A stretch of DNA of 64,000 nt. It comes from Asterias rubens (lineage: Eukaryota > Echinodermata > Asteroidea > Forcipulatida > Asteriidae). The position numbers and the translations under genes are program-made. Numbering within the stretch: the stretch's first letter is position 1; each line of letters opens with the position of its first letter. The stretch is from positions 2,542,001-2,606,000 of the forward strand of contig NC_047082.1 of the NCBI RefSeq assembly GCF_902459465.1, read 5' to 3'. The notes under the pieces are model-generated. The model did not search any database and had not been told where the DNA came from. It saw nothing but the letters and a program-made list of their open reading frames with translations. Shown here piece by piece: positions 47,901-64,000 of this stretch.

Positions 47901-50469
47901 TCTGTCTGTAGATTTGCTCCTGTAGTTCGGCACAATGTTGTGGTCCAGCTAAACGTTCTGGCGGTCCACTGGGTTGCAGGAATTTTCCCACGTTTATGTG
48001 CACTTAGATTAGAATGTACCGTATTTGTGAGCTGCTTCACTAAAGATAGGGTAGAGCCTCAATGATCATAATTAATATTCTGTCTGTCTTTCTGTCTTTT
48101 CTACAGCAGAGTAAGCCCTCTCTTGTGATGACCAGTATTCATGGGGGGTAAGTAGTACTTTTACACATTTCATCAAATCTGAATATGGAGCAGAATTCAG
48201 AATTGAAAATTAGGTGTCTGAAGTTGCTTGTAAATTGACAAAATTGCATGGTTCACTTACCAAGCTAAACTTTGGCTATGGTGAACACCTGGAAATAGTT
48301 CAACTTCTTGCTTGATAGGCTCTAGGCCTGGAATTTTAACTTTGAAAGGACAATGCCATTTTCATTTTGCAAAGGGCACTTCCATTGGAAATTTTTAAAG
48401 ACAATGGGAAACTTTTGAAGGGGCACCAAGACTCGAACCTCGGTCAATGAAGGCCATGGCCTCTGTGACCTGCATGTAATCCAGTCTTTAGTGTTAGTTG
48501 TTATCCATGTGAGTAACTTTTCTGTTTGTCCTTTCCTTCCTTACAAAGTGATCAAGACCTGGTCCTGTCAGTCGTCAAGAAACTCAAAGGCTTCAGTGTA
48601 GAAGAGAGGGTTTCAACGACAACAACGCATATCGTCTGTGGTGAGAACCGACGGACGTTGAACGTCCTACGAGGTATCGCCAGAGGTTGCTGGTTCCTGT
48701 CCTTAGAATGGGTAGGTCCACTACAGCGCTTAGTTTCATAAAGCCTGTAAGCACAAACAAAAACTTGCTAAGCACAGAAAAGTAATGCTTAACAGAAGTA
48801 AGTTACCAGCCCAAATTGTATTCAGTTCACATTGGTGCGACTGGGTGCCCCACTCAAAGTCTTGTCAGTGGACCTGGAGTTTATCAAGTTATTTAACAGT
48901 ATAATAGATCTTAAATTTGCATCAGGGATAAAGAATTTTATTTGGTTCACCTTTTGGTGTGGTACCGCTGCTAAAATAGAGGATTCCAACTGCCTCTAGC
49001 TACCTGGCAAGCTTGGTTGTCAAGTAAAGACATCTAATCTGGAATGGTTGAAACTTACTTGTGTTCCAATAATTACTAATTGTGTAAATGGTCTTTAAGT
49101 TTGACCTATTTTTTGTCTTCTTTTTTGTTAAGGTACTGAAGTCATTAGAAGCAGAGAAATGGCTTCCTGAAGAAAATTATGAAATAAAGGATTTTTTCCC
49201 ATCAGCCAAGGTTTGAATCTGTCTCGTTATGTTTCTGTTTCCTTTTTAGTCTTTGAGGTTGTTTAGATACAGAACTAAAGTTGGTTTAAAGCAGTTTTAA
49301 CTCATTCAGCTTTAACTTTATGTGTCGGAACGCTCTTAAAACTTTGACGACTGGTTTAATGCTCAACCACTTCAGTTTTAGCCGGACAGAATAAATACAA
49401 CCAAATCCGGTTTTAACTCCTCACAGGTGACCGGTGACCCAAGACATGCTCCATAACACGCCATCAGTTGTGAAAGCAAGCATCTTTTCTACTTGCGTGT
49501 AGAGGATGTTGTTGTGTTGGGTCACGGTGCTGTGTGACCTCTTAAAACCCAAGATAAACTGTATCTGGTTTAACTTTGAGCTGTCTGAATGCAGGGTGGT
49601 TTTATTTGTATGACTGCCCCCCGCTACTCGTAAACTTTAAATCGTTTGGTTCTAACTTTAGTACGCTGTCTGATTAGTTACATGCCTGCTTTATATTGAT
49701 CTGGATCTCAGTTTTTATTTTCTTTCCCTTACCCCCTTCATCTTTCTTGACCCCATTCTAGATGGCAAGATTAGAACGTTCCAGCTCCACAGACTCCTTC
49801 AAGCAAGATCTCTTCTCCACCATGGGAGCGGTCTTCATTAGGGACACAACAAGCCCACCCAAGGCAGACCTGACGGAGTTACTAGAACTCTGCTGTGGGC
49901 AGACATGTAGCAATGTTAAACAAGCTAGTATATGCATCGGGGGAGTGAAGAATCAACAAAATGAAGTACCAGTTGTTTCAGAAAGGTGGTTGTTAGGTAA
50001 GTAGGGGTGGAATTAGGGAAGATGTTGATATACTCTTTGAAGTCCGCGGGAGGCTGGAGAGATTCTTTTTAGGGGTCAATTTCACAAAGATGGTCCTAAC
50101 TTAAGACTGGTCCTCTTTGCGAGTTATTAAGAGCTTAATGCTAATCCTAAGTTAGGACGAGTAACTCCTCCTAACTTGAGATAACACTAGTCTTAACCCT
50201 TTGTGAAATCCACCTTAGGTCAGATACCTAAAGGTTTGACTAAAAATTGTTACTTCTCTACATCCACACCATAGAAAGTTTTAGACACCCTATAAGATAA
50301 ATGTATGGAGTGCAGAATTTGCAAACGGAAATCAACTTGATACCAATGCCTCTGGATGATGTACGGTGTTGACTATAGCAATTGATAACAATGCCATTTC
50401 TTTCCCATGTATTTTCTAGACTGTGTAACTCAACATCGGCAACTTCCATTTGAAGACTACCTGCTATGA
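38933..50469 (+). CDS. MCPH1: Microcephalin (MCPH1) orthologue, 16 exons, 905 aa, complete
   Basis: BRCT-domain protein; vertebrate MCPH1 acts in the nucleus in the DNA-damage response and in timing chromosome condensation. Exons I read with GT-AG borders: 38933-38980, 40622-40769, 40903-40988, 41416-41540, 42492-42582, 42724-42847, 43225-43286, 44184-44310, 45317-45472, 46281-47090, 47325-47698, 48107-48147, 48549-48711, 49133-49210, 49762-49996, 50420-50469. Their phases agree and the sum is 2,718 nt, ending in TGA. BRCT1 is at about residues 65-150 ([18 protein letters not shown]), followed by a basic segment with KSMQPKSF that resembles the vertebrate MCPH1 stretch after BRCT1. Residues 200-720 are Ser/Lys-rich and low in complexity. 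BRCT2 is at about 722-800 ([26 protein letters not shown]) and BRCT3 at about 812-905 ([11 protein letters not shown]). Human MCPH1 is 835 aa. The first exon ([16 protein letters not shown]) is inferred from phase and donor only; about 64 residues precede BRCT1, unlike the human protein. Confidence 0.93.
39205..39335. mobile_element. Short TIR element (AAGTTTCCGTATGGTGCCACCACTTT) in MCPH1 intron 1
   Basis: Left AAGTTTCCGTATGGTGCCAC and right GTGGCGCCATACGGAAAGTT are inverted copies. GCAACTTAG lies on both sides (about 39193 and 39339) and may be a target duplication. Confidence 0.65.
39538..39581. repeat. Palindrome GGTCGTACTACTACTAGCTA in MCPH1 intron 1
   Basis: Left arm 39538-39557 and right arm near 39562-39581 (TAGCTAGTAGTAGTACAACC) are inverted copies with one mismatch and a very short loop. 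Confidence 0.65.
39777..40100 (-). mobile_element. SINE-3 (tRNA-derived), minus strand, in MCPH1 intron 1
   Basis: Read in reverse: AAGCGCTCGCCTCTCACCAA, then box B GGTTTGATTCCTGGACGGGG, then a body with TTTTCCAGAACATCTGG. Box A-like GTTGGCGTTTCCG is close to 40,080. Confidence 0.55.
40123..40420 (+). mobile_element. SINE-1 (class II tRNA-derived) in MCPH1 intron 1
   Basis: Box A TGGCCGAGCGGTTAAGAGCA, box B GTGGGTTCGAATCCCCAGCC, acceptor-like GTCGTGG and CCGTGAC ends as in Ser/Leu tRNAs. The body continues with CTTCGGATGGGACGTAAAGC, CATGTAAAAGAACCCAGTAC and AGGTGCTAAAAG. Confidence 0.85.
41275..41350 (-). mobile_element. tRNA-like SINE head fragment in MCPH1 intron 3
   Basis: ACTCGGTGGGATTTGAACCCACGACC on the + strand is the reverse of a box B. 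CTTCTAGAGTAGACATTTTA and CCACTAAGCA complete a tRNA-like 70-mer. The body is missing. Confidence 0.5.
41938..42316. mobile_element. MITE family 1 in MCPH1 intron 4
   Basis: GGCAGTGGACACTATTGGTA to AAGGGTGTCCAGTGTCTTG, near full length, with central GAGGCCCCAGAATTAG and TTTGAGGTCCTGAAATC arms. Confidence 0.85.
42866..43155 (+). mobile_element. tRNA-derived SINE in MCPH1 intron 6
   Basis: Box A GTGGCAGAGCGGTTTAGGGC, box B GTGGGTTCGAATCCTGGCCT, then TGTGTCCTTGAACAGGGCAC as in SINE-1. It ends near an (ATCA)n tail at 43,133-43,150. Confidence 0.65.
43303..43970. repeat. Tandem repeat in MCPH1 intron 7, half-unit about 100 bp
   Basis: TCAACCCTCCTACT(A/G) followed by CTGACCATT recurs near 43303, 43405, 43497, 43601, 43860 and 43957. 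It alternates with CCAACTTCCAAGTTAT and CTATGCCAGCCTGCAATGAT to give a higher-order unit near 195 bp. 43700-43818 is a foreign AT-rich piece. The same words recur in a CYP46A intron. Confidence 0.8.
43975..44122. mobile_element. MITE family 1, internally deleted, in MCPH1 intron 7
   Basis: GGCACTGGACACGTTTGGTA to TTAGTGTCCAGTGCCTTTAA, 148 bp, one central deletion. A 25-bp family-2 end (AGCACTATGAATTTCGGCCC) abuts it on the right. Confidence 0.8.
44580..45250. repeat. Unclassified dispersed repeat split by a MITE family 2, MCPH1 intron 8
   Basis: Left piece (GGGCAGCCAATGTAGAGCTC, GTGCGTGAGATGAGACGAGC) and right piece (CTTGAATGTTTGCAGTAAAG, TTCCAGATTCTGGGTCCTTA) resemble the 3' regions of old animal retroposons. 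I cannot assign the family. A family-2 MITE lies between them. Confidence 0.35.
44784..45027. mobile_element. MITE family 2, full-length copy
   Basis: GGGCCCAATTTCATAGAGCT to GCAGCTCTATGAAATCGGGCCC. Inner arms include ACAGGATTACCAACCAAATT and TTTGGTTTGGTAATCCTGTT. Confidence 0.88.
45615..45731. mobile_element. MITE family 3 in MCPH1 intron 9
   Basis: GGGGTGGATTTCAAAAAGAG to CGTTGTGAAATCCGCCCC, 117 bp, a short variant. Confidence 0.8.
46083..46245 (-). mobile_element. SINE-2, minus strand, in MCPH1 intron 9
   Basis: + strand words ACACCGATGTGTATTAACAC, ACAGGCATATTACTCGGGTG and box B reverse GGATTCGAACCCACGACCTT are in SINE-2 reverse order. The tRNA-like head ends about 40 bp before the acceptor of exon 10. 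Confidence 0.85.
48335..48475. repeat. Diverged dispersed repeat in MCPH1 intron 12
   Basis: GCAAAGGGCACTTCCATTGG and GGGGCACCAAGACTCGAACC resemble the GGGCACCAAGGCATT repeat at 7.2 and 34.6 kb, ending with GGCCATGGCCTCTGTGACC. Confidence 0.4.
48727..48860. mobile_element. MITE family 2 fragment in MCPH1 intron 13
   Basis: GTTTCATAAAGCCTGTAAGC, ACTTGCTAAGCACAG and GTTACCAGCCCAAATTGTAT are present. It starts only about 10 bp after the exon 13 donor, and the right end is lost. Confidence 0.6.
50072..50216. mobile_element. MITE family 3 in MCPH1 intron 15
   Basis: GGGGTCAATTTCACAAAGAT to CCCTTTGTGAAATCCACC, 145 bp, with inverted CCTAACTT and AAGTTAGGA blocks. Confidence 0.85.
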
Positions 50470-52030
50470 GTGTGACATAACTCTTTGCGTCACGTTCAAC
50501 AAGAAATATCCGATTCGGCTGTTATGAAAACCTGACTTCTTTCATCATCCACGGCTCACCACAATTCCAGAGAACGCCCTCTACTGGTGGAATGGTGACA
50601 TGTATGTAGTGTTGAGTCTGCATGGTTTACTAAAATGAACACCTTGGACCAAGACTAAAGAGCAATCAGTTATTGATACTCAATGGAATGGAATGAGTTT
50701 CTTTGAAGGGTTTAGGTGTCATTCCTGCAACGAGATAATCCAACCGTTAGAGATTAAATCTTTATAATTTTTTATAATTTAAAATTTTGTTCCTTTCTTG
50801 GGTACGATATTTGGTGATTGATGATCGCCCTTCCAGCAGGAGATCTTCCAGTGATACTTATGTTGTCAAAATTCAGTGCTCATGGGTTTTCAGTTAGGAC
50901 TTTGTGTAAAATCGATTTAAAAAATGTATGCACAAGAAAAGGAGCAAACTGCCTTGTAACCGTATTACTCATTCACTTTCAACCTATCTTTATATATACA
51001 GACAATATAATGAAAATTTAATTTAATTTCATGGAACTTTCAGAATGTTTTTTTCAAAGTTGACTACGGTACTCAGTTAGTTTATTTATAGGCATGTTAA
51101 AGATACTATGTCAGATTTTTTGCAGATTTGACCCAAGGTATTTTGATGGGGGTCGAAAAAGTTACAAGCTTTCATTTGAGCCATCGCTCGAAAAAGTCTG
51201 CCAATTATTAGTAGCAGTGAAATAAAGTGCTCAAAATAAGTTTTTGTCGGGATCTCGACAATATATCACGTGACCAATTCTTATGTGTTTTATAAGAAAC
51301 GTTTTAAATTGTTCTCATGGTTCCTGACCATTAAAAGTAAAAGTTAAACTTGTTTTCGTTAGAGCGGGTGATACTCTTTAAAATACCATTCACTCAAAAA
51401 GAACTATTTATTAATGTTTCGGGCCAAAAATCTGACATAGCATCTTTAATAATGTATCAACCAAATTGCATTAAACGTAGGGTCAAACTTATATAACGCC
51501 CTCGACCAAGTTTGTGTACAATTTATCCAAAAGCTTACTTGTTCTAAAGATGGTAATAGTAGTAAGCATCCTGCGAAAATGTTTGTACAAAAGTGCTTAT
51601 GTTGATTTAAAAACCCATTCACAGAATGTCAACGGAGTTGAATCTCCAAACATTCCTAATAAGGGGACTCTGTGAGATTCACATTTCTGTGATGTCAGTT
51701 TGTGAACGCTGTGGCCGATATGTGATATGCACCTGCCGTCATCTCGCTAAATGTTGATGTATTGTTCAACGTTCTTGATGAAAGTACTGTAATTTTTTTC
51801 GCTGTTTTCTAAGCAAGTAGACACTTGGCTCAGCAAAAACTTTCAGAGGTGCCTTTTATTGTGTCTTTATTGATAATTTTGCCCATAAATCAACAATAAG
51901 ATGACAAAAGCATCCTATATAACGTTACCCTACTATAAGTTTATGATTTTTTTTTAATGAGTTTACCTAACTACTTTTGTAATAAATAATTTTGCAATGA
52001 ATTTTGAATGACTGAAAAATAAAGAATTAA
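50470..52030 (+). other. MCPH1 3' region; candidate poly(A) signals
   Basis: After the stop codon the DNA is AT-rich with no coding signal. AATAAA occurs at about 51981, 52018 and inside a MITE at about 51221. Which one ends the transcript cannot be told from sequence alone. Confidence 0.3.
51097..51449. mobile_element. MITE with TTAAAGATACTATGTCAGATT ends
   Basis: Left TTAAAGATACTATGTCAGAT and right ATCTGACATAGCATCTTTAA are inverted copies; TTAA at both ends may be the target duplication. The centre carries GTCGGGATCTCGACAATATA, the same 35-bp stretch found next to the fold-back at 62175. Confidence 0.85.
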
Positions 52031-52569
52031 AATCCTTTTAAATAAATATTTTTGTTTTCATCAGTAAAAGTGTTTTCTAACTTATGTTGGTTCAACCCAT
52101 AGAATAAATCAATTGTCTTTGGGGTCAAATACTATGTCTGAACAAAACTTTAGCTGTGACAGAAAGTGGTGCTACTAAAATCTGCCACTTAAGAAGAGTT
52201 CCCATTGGTGGAAAGTTAAGTCATTGGTCAATCTCTTGTTAAATTAACCAATCAAAGACAAACACTGAAGTAGGCCTAATCTTGATTGGCTGCCTTCTGC
52301 AGGTGGATTCCTAGGATGTTGGAAAACTTTCTTTGTTGAAGGGAGGGTAATGTACTTTAGGGAGTGGGCCAACCCTTTTCAAAGCCTGTGTGGCCAACTT
52401 CTGATTATTGAACTGTGAATAATCTTGCAGGTACAGCTATTTGGAAAATACCCTTTGAAATCTCACAAAAGAAATTTACACATGGTTGTACTGCAAGATT
52501 ACTATTTATCTACATTTTCCCTATTTATCCCCACCCCCATGCAAAGCTTTCAAATGCGACTAGAACAAA

Positions 52570-52781
52570 CCAAAATCGGCATTCGGCCGAGAGATTGTTA
52601 AACTAGCTAACCAGTCCTTATAACAGTGTTAACCGCGGTGGTGCAAACCACCACACACAATGCAGCAGGGTCCGGGCGGACATGATTGCGTATGCAAAAC
52701 CGTCCGGCGGACATTATTGCATATGTAATAATGTCCTCCGGATAGTATTGCATAGAGGACATAATTGCATGCGACACCGGC
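52570..52781. repeat. Sequence upstream of P450 copy 1, with half a GTCCGG/TTGCATATGCAA element
   Basis: 52570-52650 (AAAATCGGCATTCGGCCGAG, TTAACCGCGGTGGTGCAAAC) recurs near 62210. 52660-52781 equals the right half of the TIR element at 35.8 and 37.8 kb, ending GCATGCGACACCGGC. It lies about 270 bp upstream of the P450 start. Confidence 0.75.
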
Positions 52782-53046
52782 AAGTCCTGAAAGTCGGCCA
52801 CCGACTTTGGCAAGTCGAGTAAAAATAGTCTTGTACCCAAACTCTGGATGTACTATATCTGCATTATAATAACGCATTCTAAGTAATTGGTTTGTGTGGG
52901 GCACTTGCTATGTCACCTAACAACAAATTGGACATCGATTCCCCTTGAATATTGAGGAAGAAAGTAAAGTTAGTGTCAATAAAAGTTGCATTTTGGGGGG
53001 TTCTGAGGTATTATTGTAGCCCAAATGCGATATTAGTTGTGCCTTC

Positions 53047-60387
<7,341 letters not shown>

Positions 60388-60410
60388 GGCAATTTGGTAT
60401 CTATATTTTG

Positions 60411-60797
60411 GGAGTGTCGTGGCCGAGCGGTTAAGAGCACCGAATTCAAACTCTGGTGTTTCTGATCAGCAGAGTGTGGGTTCGAATCCCCAGCCATGAC
60501 ACTTGTGTCCTTAAGTAAGACACACAACCATTGCTTCGTCCTTCGGATGGGACGTAAAGCCGTTGGTCCCATGTGTTGTGTAAATGCATGTAAAAGAACC
60601 CAGTGCACTTATCGAAAAGAGAAGGGGTCCGCCCCGGTGTTCCTGGCTGGATTGGCAGCATATTGCGCCACAGCACCTTGTAAACCATTACATGGTGCTT
60701 AAGGATTAGGTCTTATATCTCAAAATTTGCCCCACTCCTTGCAGTAATAATACCTGGCGCTTTGTATCCTTTGGCAAAAGGCGCGTTATAAATACGG
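60411..60797 (+). mobile_element. SINE-1, near-complete, in the 3' region of CYP46A copy 1
   Basis: GTCGTGGCCGAGCGGTTAAG, box B GTGGGTTCGAATCCCCAGCC and CCATGAC closing the acceptor-like stem. The body is the same as at 40123-40420, and the tail ends GCGCGTTATAAATACGGTTA. It begins about 24 bp after the P450 stop, so it is probably part of the 3' UTR. Confidence 0.88.
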
Positions 60798-60924
60798 TTA
60801 TTATCTTTGCTCAAATTCATAGAGCTACTTCTAAGATATGCTGAACAAGCTAATGAAGAAAACAAATTGTTAGAGGAACCTTGCATCAGTATGTTAAATC
60901 ATCTGAAACAACAGTATTGTAGCA

Positions 60925-61125
60925 CACGTACTTAATACTAATATTGGAGTACTGCTCTAGTACCATTTTGATCTTACATGTTCTCATACTTGTTACTCAT
61001 ACTGGAGCACTACTCTAGTACCATTTTGATGGTACTTGTAGTTATACTTGGAACTTGTACTCGAGAACTACTATAGTACCATTTTGATGGTACATGTACT
61101 CATACTTGGTACTCATATTTATACC
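60925..61125. repeat. Tandem repeat, unit about 60 bp (CTCTAGTACCATTTTGAT)
   Basis: About three units: GGAGTACTGCTCTAGTACCA near 60950, GGAGCACTACTCTAGTACCA near 61004, GAGAACTACTATAGTACCAT near 61063, each with TTTTGATGGTAC and CTCATACTTGGTACT words. Confidence 0.75.
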
Positions 61126-61449
61126 CAGATTGCAAAATACTTCTATTAAAAGTCCATATTCCGATACTTGACCGAAAAAGAATCTACTTAAATTATGTAA
61201 ATCAATACTCAACTGAAAATGTACTTGGATTCTTATTTGAAGAAAAACAACAGCATTCCTTTTTGTTTTCTGACAATGCATCAATTCAAGTAATATAGGA
61301 ATATAGCTCTGGAATAGATTTTTCACAAAGTTTTTGAAAAAAATATTTCAAACCTCGAATTTTTAATTGTTAAAGTGTCTATAATTGTATTATTTAACAT
61401 TTTTTAACAAAAGGGCATTTATGAATGGGAATAAAACAGCAGTGACTGG

Positions 61450-61515
61450 TTCTTAAACGTCCGTTTAAAACCTTGCAGGGTCGTTGCCGTGCGATCTTTA
61501 TCACACGGCCGCCGA
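61450..61515. repeat. Dispersed repeat with CTTAAACGTCCGTTTAAAAC palindrome
   Basis: Second copy of the repeat at 16596-16665. It includes GCAGGGTCGTTGCCGTGCGA and an inverted CACACGGCCGCCGACCCTG, making a hairpin. Confidence 0.6.
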
Positions 61516-62182
61516 CCCTGAAAAGGTAACATTGTCGGACCTATTTATAGGTGTGATGCAAATTGTCATTTTTTAATTGAAGTAAGATGACAATTTTATG
61601 TACTTAAAATTTATTTTTTCAAGCTTTTTGGTGAATTTTCATAGTAAAGAAATGTGGGAAATTTTTATTAACTATATTTAATTTGAAAGCTTACTATTAG
61701 TCTTCTTATCTTATCTGTTTATCGACTGACTGAAATTTTATCTTTTGTCATTCCCTTCTTGTTTTATTTTAATGTTTTCAGTATTTTTCAAAATAATGAC
61801 CTCGGATAGAAGGAATTATGAGTTTATTAATAATAATGTGTGTTAGGAGTTTGAACAAATAGAACAGAATGAAGTGTTTTTTAATTAATTGTGCACCATA
61901 CTTTAGGTTTATTTTTATTATGTATGAATTTATTTGGCAACTTTATGAAAAAGGCATTCAAACTAACATCATTCGGGTATCAGTAATTGGTTTTCAATTG
62001 ATGGGACCAACAGGAAACATTTATATATTTATTATATTTTTAATCTTATTTAATCACATCTTTTTAATTATAAATAAACAAATTAATCTTTCGCTTATTG
62101 GATGTATATTAGTTTTCACTGCATACTGCGATTCGATATTGTTGCACACTTACTGCAGTTTTTGACAACTTATTGTCGGGAT

Positions 62183-62396
62183 CTCGACAATATATCACGT
62201 GACCAATTCCAAAATCGGCATTCGGCCAAGAGATTGTTAAACTAGCTAACCAGTCCTTATAACAGTGTTAACCGCGGTGGTGCAAACCACCACCGCGGTT
62301 AACACTGTTAACACTGTTATAAGGACTGGTTAGCTAGTTTAACAATCTCTTGGCCGAATGCCGATTTTGGAATTGGTCACGTGATATATTGTCGAG
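62183..62396. repeat. Fold-back of about 210 bp upstream of P450 copy 2
   Basis: Left arm CTCGACAATATATCACGTGA through TTAACCGCGGTGGTG, and right arm CACCACCGCGGTTAAC through TCACGTGATATATTGTCGAG. The arms are about 100 bp and essentially identical except for a 9-bp duplication (AACACTGTT) on the right. Each arm contains the 52570-52650 sequence. Confidence 0.88.
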
Positions 62397-62546
62397 CTCC
62401 GGATATCCACCATCCAGGGGCCGGGTGGTGCAAACCACCACACACAATGCAGCAGGGTCCGGGCGGACATGATTGCGTATGCAAAACCGTCTGAGATATT
62501 ATTTTAGCCCAAATGCGATATTAGTTGTGCCTTCTTGGAGTCAAAG

Positions 62547-62716
62547 ATGGAGAATGCAGAGTTAATGCCCACGTACGGCGTGTACATGGTGTATGTTTTA
62601 GGTGGTTTTCTGGCCAGTGTTGTTGGAGTAGTTCTGCTATTGATTACGTTTTGGACTCTGTACACACACAGAGTACACCAGAAATATCGGCACATACCTG
62701 GACCGAAGTTAGGACA
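62547..62716 (+). CDS. First coding exon of a second, tandem CYP46A-like P450 (gene continues beyond window)
   Basis: This exon encodes MENAELMPTYGVYMVYVLGG and onward through the membrane helix to the IPGPKLG hinge. It is nearly identical to exon 1 of the complete P450 at 53059-53228. Visible changes are small (LLLIAFWTQ in copy 1, LLLITFWTL in copy 2), and the donor CA|GTAAGT is the same. Identity continues about 100 bp into the intron and then stops. The upstream ATG of copy 1 (53047) is TTG here (62535), so translation must start at 62547. No further P450 exons are seen before the window ends at 64,000. That fits either a paralogue whose exon 2 lies more than 1.3 kb away, or an isolated duplicated exon; the two cannot be told apart here. 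Confidence 0.82.
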
Positions 62717-63294
62717 GTAAGTATAAATTATGATTTAATTCAGGTTTTCTTATGTAGTGGATTTGCCGGTACTATGAAGGCCTTTGTTGGCGTTTCTCGG
62801 TTTGTGTGTGGTCCTAAAAATAGTCTAGGTTCCTAGACCATTGGTGTTGCGTGGTCACACAAAACCAACGTTCCGATTATGCACGGCAAAAACTGTACAC
62901 AGGACATTTGCAACGACGGGTCATAACTTTTTTATTGTTTTTCGGCAAATCTCCCCCGACTTTCCGGTGGAGCCAATCAGAGGCTGCGTTGCGGTTGGCT
63001 CATGAATAATTCATCAGTGTTGTGCATGCAGTGTGTACAATGCATGCAGTAATTGCGTTGCATGGCTTTTGCTATACTCTGCATGTGTGTGTGTGGGTAT
63101 AATTATGTTTTTATCGGAGTATAATAATGTCCAGATCAGTACGATTTGAAACTTTGCCACATGGTGGAAATACGATAAAGGAAGGTTTGCGGTACCACCA
63201 CAAACCTTTCTATGTATAATATCCAGATCCAGACTACTGCATTGCCATGATGCAGCTTGAAATGCGATCGTGGCGTTATGCTCCCGACGTGCCA

Positions 63295-63500
63295 GGGCCC
63301 ACACTGATGAAGCCTGTATTGGCTAAACAATTTGCTTATAGTTAAATAGTATTGCTTAGCAGAAACTGGTTACCAGCCAATTTTTAATTAAATTTGAAAT
63401 GTTGTAGACTTATGCCTAGTGCCCACCTAAATTTTTGGATAGTAAAGCAATTTTGTACAGTATTTTCTGCTTTAATAACAGATATTAACTGGTGGGCCCT
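63295..63500. mobile_element. MITE family 2 variant, in or near intron 1 of P450 copy 2
   Basis: GGGCCCACACTGATGAAGCC on the left and AACTGGTGGGCCC on the right, with GCTTAGCAGAAACTGGTTAC inside. Confidence 0.6.
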
Positions 63501-63554
63501 GTAGTGTTATTCACAGTGAAAGTTTTTTAATCTTGGGGGAAGGAAATCTTGAGG

Positions 63555-64000
63555 GATTCAAAAGCGTCTTTGTGAGAATGTATTTTGAAACGTAACCGTA
63601 GCTGCAGATCTTGGAACGTAAGCGTAGCTTGACTCGGGATTGAAAGCGTACTTTTTGATATTGTAGCGTAACCTAAACGTATCTTGGAGTGTATAAGCGT
63701 AGCTGAGTAGCTGCGTAGCTTGGAACGTAACAGTATCTTTTGGAGCGTAAGCATATCTTGGAACGTAATTCGTAGCTGCGTATCTTGGAACGTAAGCATA
63801 ACTTGACATGGGATTGAAAGCGTACCTTTTGATATTATAGCGTAACTTGAAGGAACATAAGCAGATCTGTAAGAGTAGCTGTGTAGCTTGGAACGTTGAC
63901 ATCTTTTGGAACGTAAGCATATCTTGGACTGAAGCGTAGCATCTTGGAACATAGAGCTGCGAACACGTAGCTGCGTATCTTTGAACGTAAGCATAGCTTG
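63555..64000. repeat. Minisatellite (GGAACGTAAGCGTAGCTTG units), runs off the window
   Basis: Many 20-45 bp units combining CTTGGAACGTAAGC, GTAGCTGCGTATC and ATTGAAAGCGTAC. The longer unit GGGATTGAAAGCGTAC...TTTTGATATT(G/A)TAGCGTAAC appears twice (63635-63680 and 63811-63850). Confidence 0.85.

Overview
The window looks like nuclear DNA of an invertebrate deuterostome, most likely an echinoderm and probably a sea star. I infer this from two intron-rich animal genes with GT-AG exons and from an AT-rich background packed with short palindromic DNA elements and tRNA-derived SINEs. The species call is from memory of echinoderm repeat styles and is not proven by the sequence.

Layout. Positions 1 to about 38,900 hold no gene I can recognise. 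They contain minisatellites (G-rich repeats at 1-455, further blocks near 0.7, 1.8, 5.5, 9.3 and 24 kb), many copies of four or more MITE families, several SINEs and long fold-back palindromes. Two direct copies of a distinctive TIR element lie at 35,831-36,319 and 37,811-38,288. Its sub-repeats join GTCCGG-type blocks to TTGCATATGCAA-type blocks.

From 38,933 to 50,469 (+) lies a complete gene for a microcephalin (MCPH1) orthologue. Sixteen exons join in frame to 905 codons plus stop, with one N-terminal and two C-terminal BRCT domains. Its introns are full of repeats.

From 53,047 to 60,387 (+) lies a complete cytochrome P450 of the CYP46A (cholesterol 24-hydroxylase-like) type. Thirteen exons give 520 codons, or 516 from the inner ATG, with all P450 signatures present. 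A second, nearly identical first exon starts at 62,547, so a tandem CYP46A-like paralogue begins there and runs out of the window. The sequence in front of the second copy carries a rearranged version of the first copy's upstream DNA, including a fold-back of about 210 bp.

The two genes show no evident functional link: MCPH1 is a DNA-damage and chromosome-condensation factor, and CYP46A is a membrane sterol hydroxylase. The main interest lies in the repeat architecture. At least eight nested insertions give a relative order of transposition. The GTCCGG/TTGCATATGCAA element and its derivatives lie near the P450 promoters. No novel multi-gene system, CRISPR array, operon or recognisable viral gene was found.
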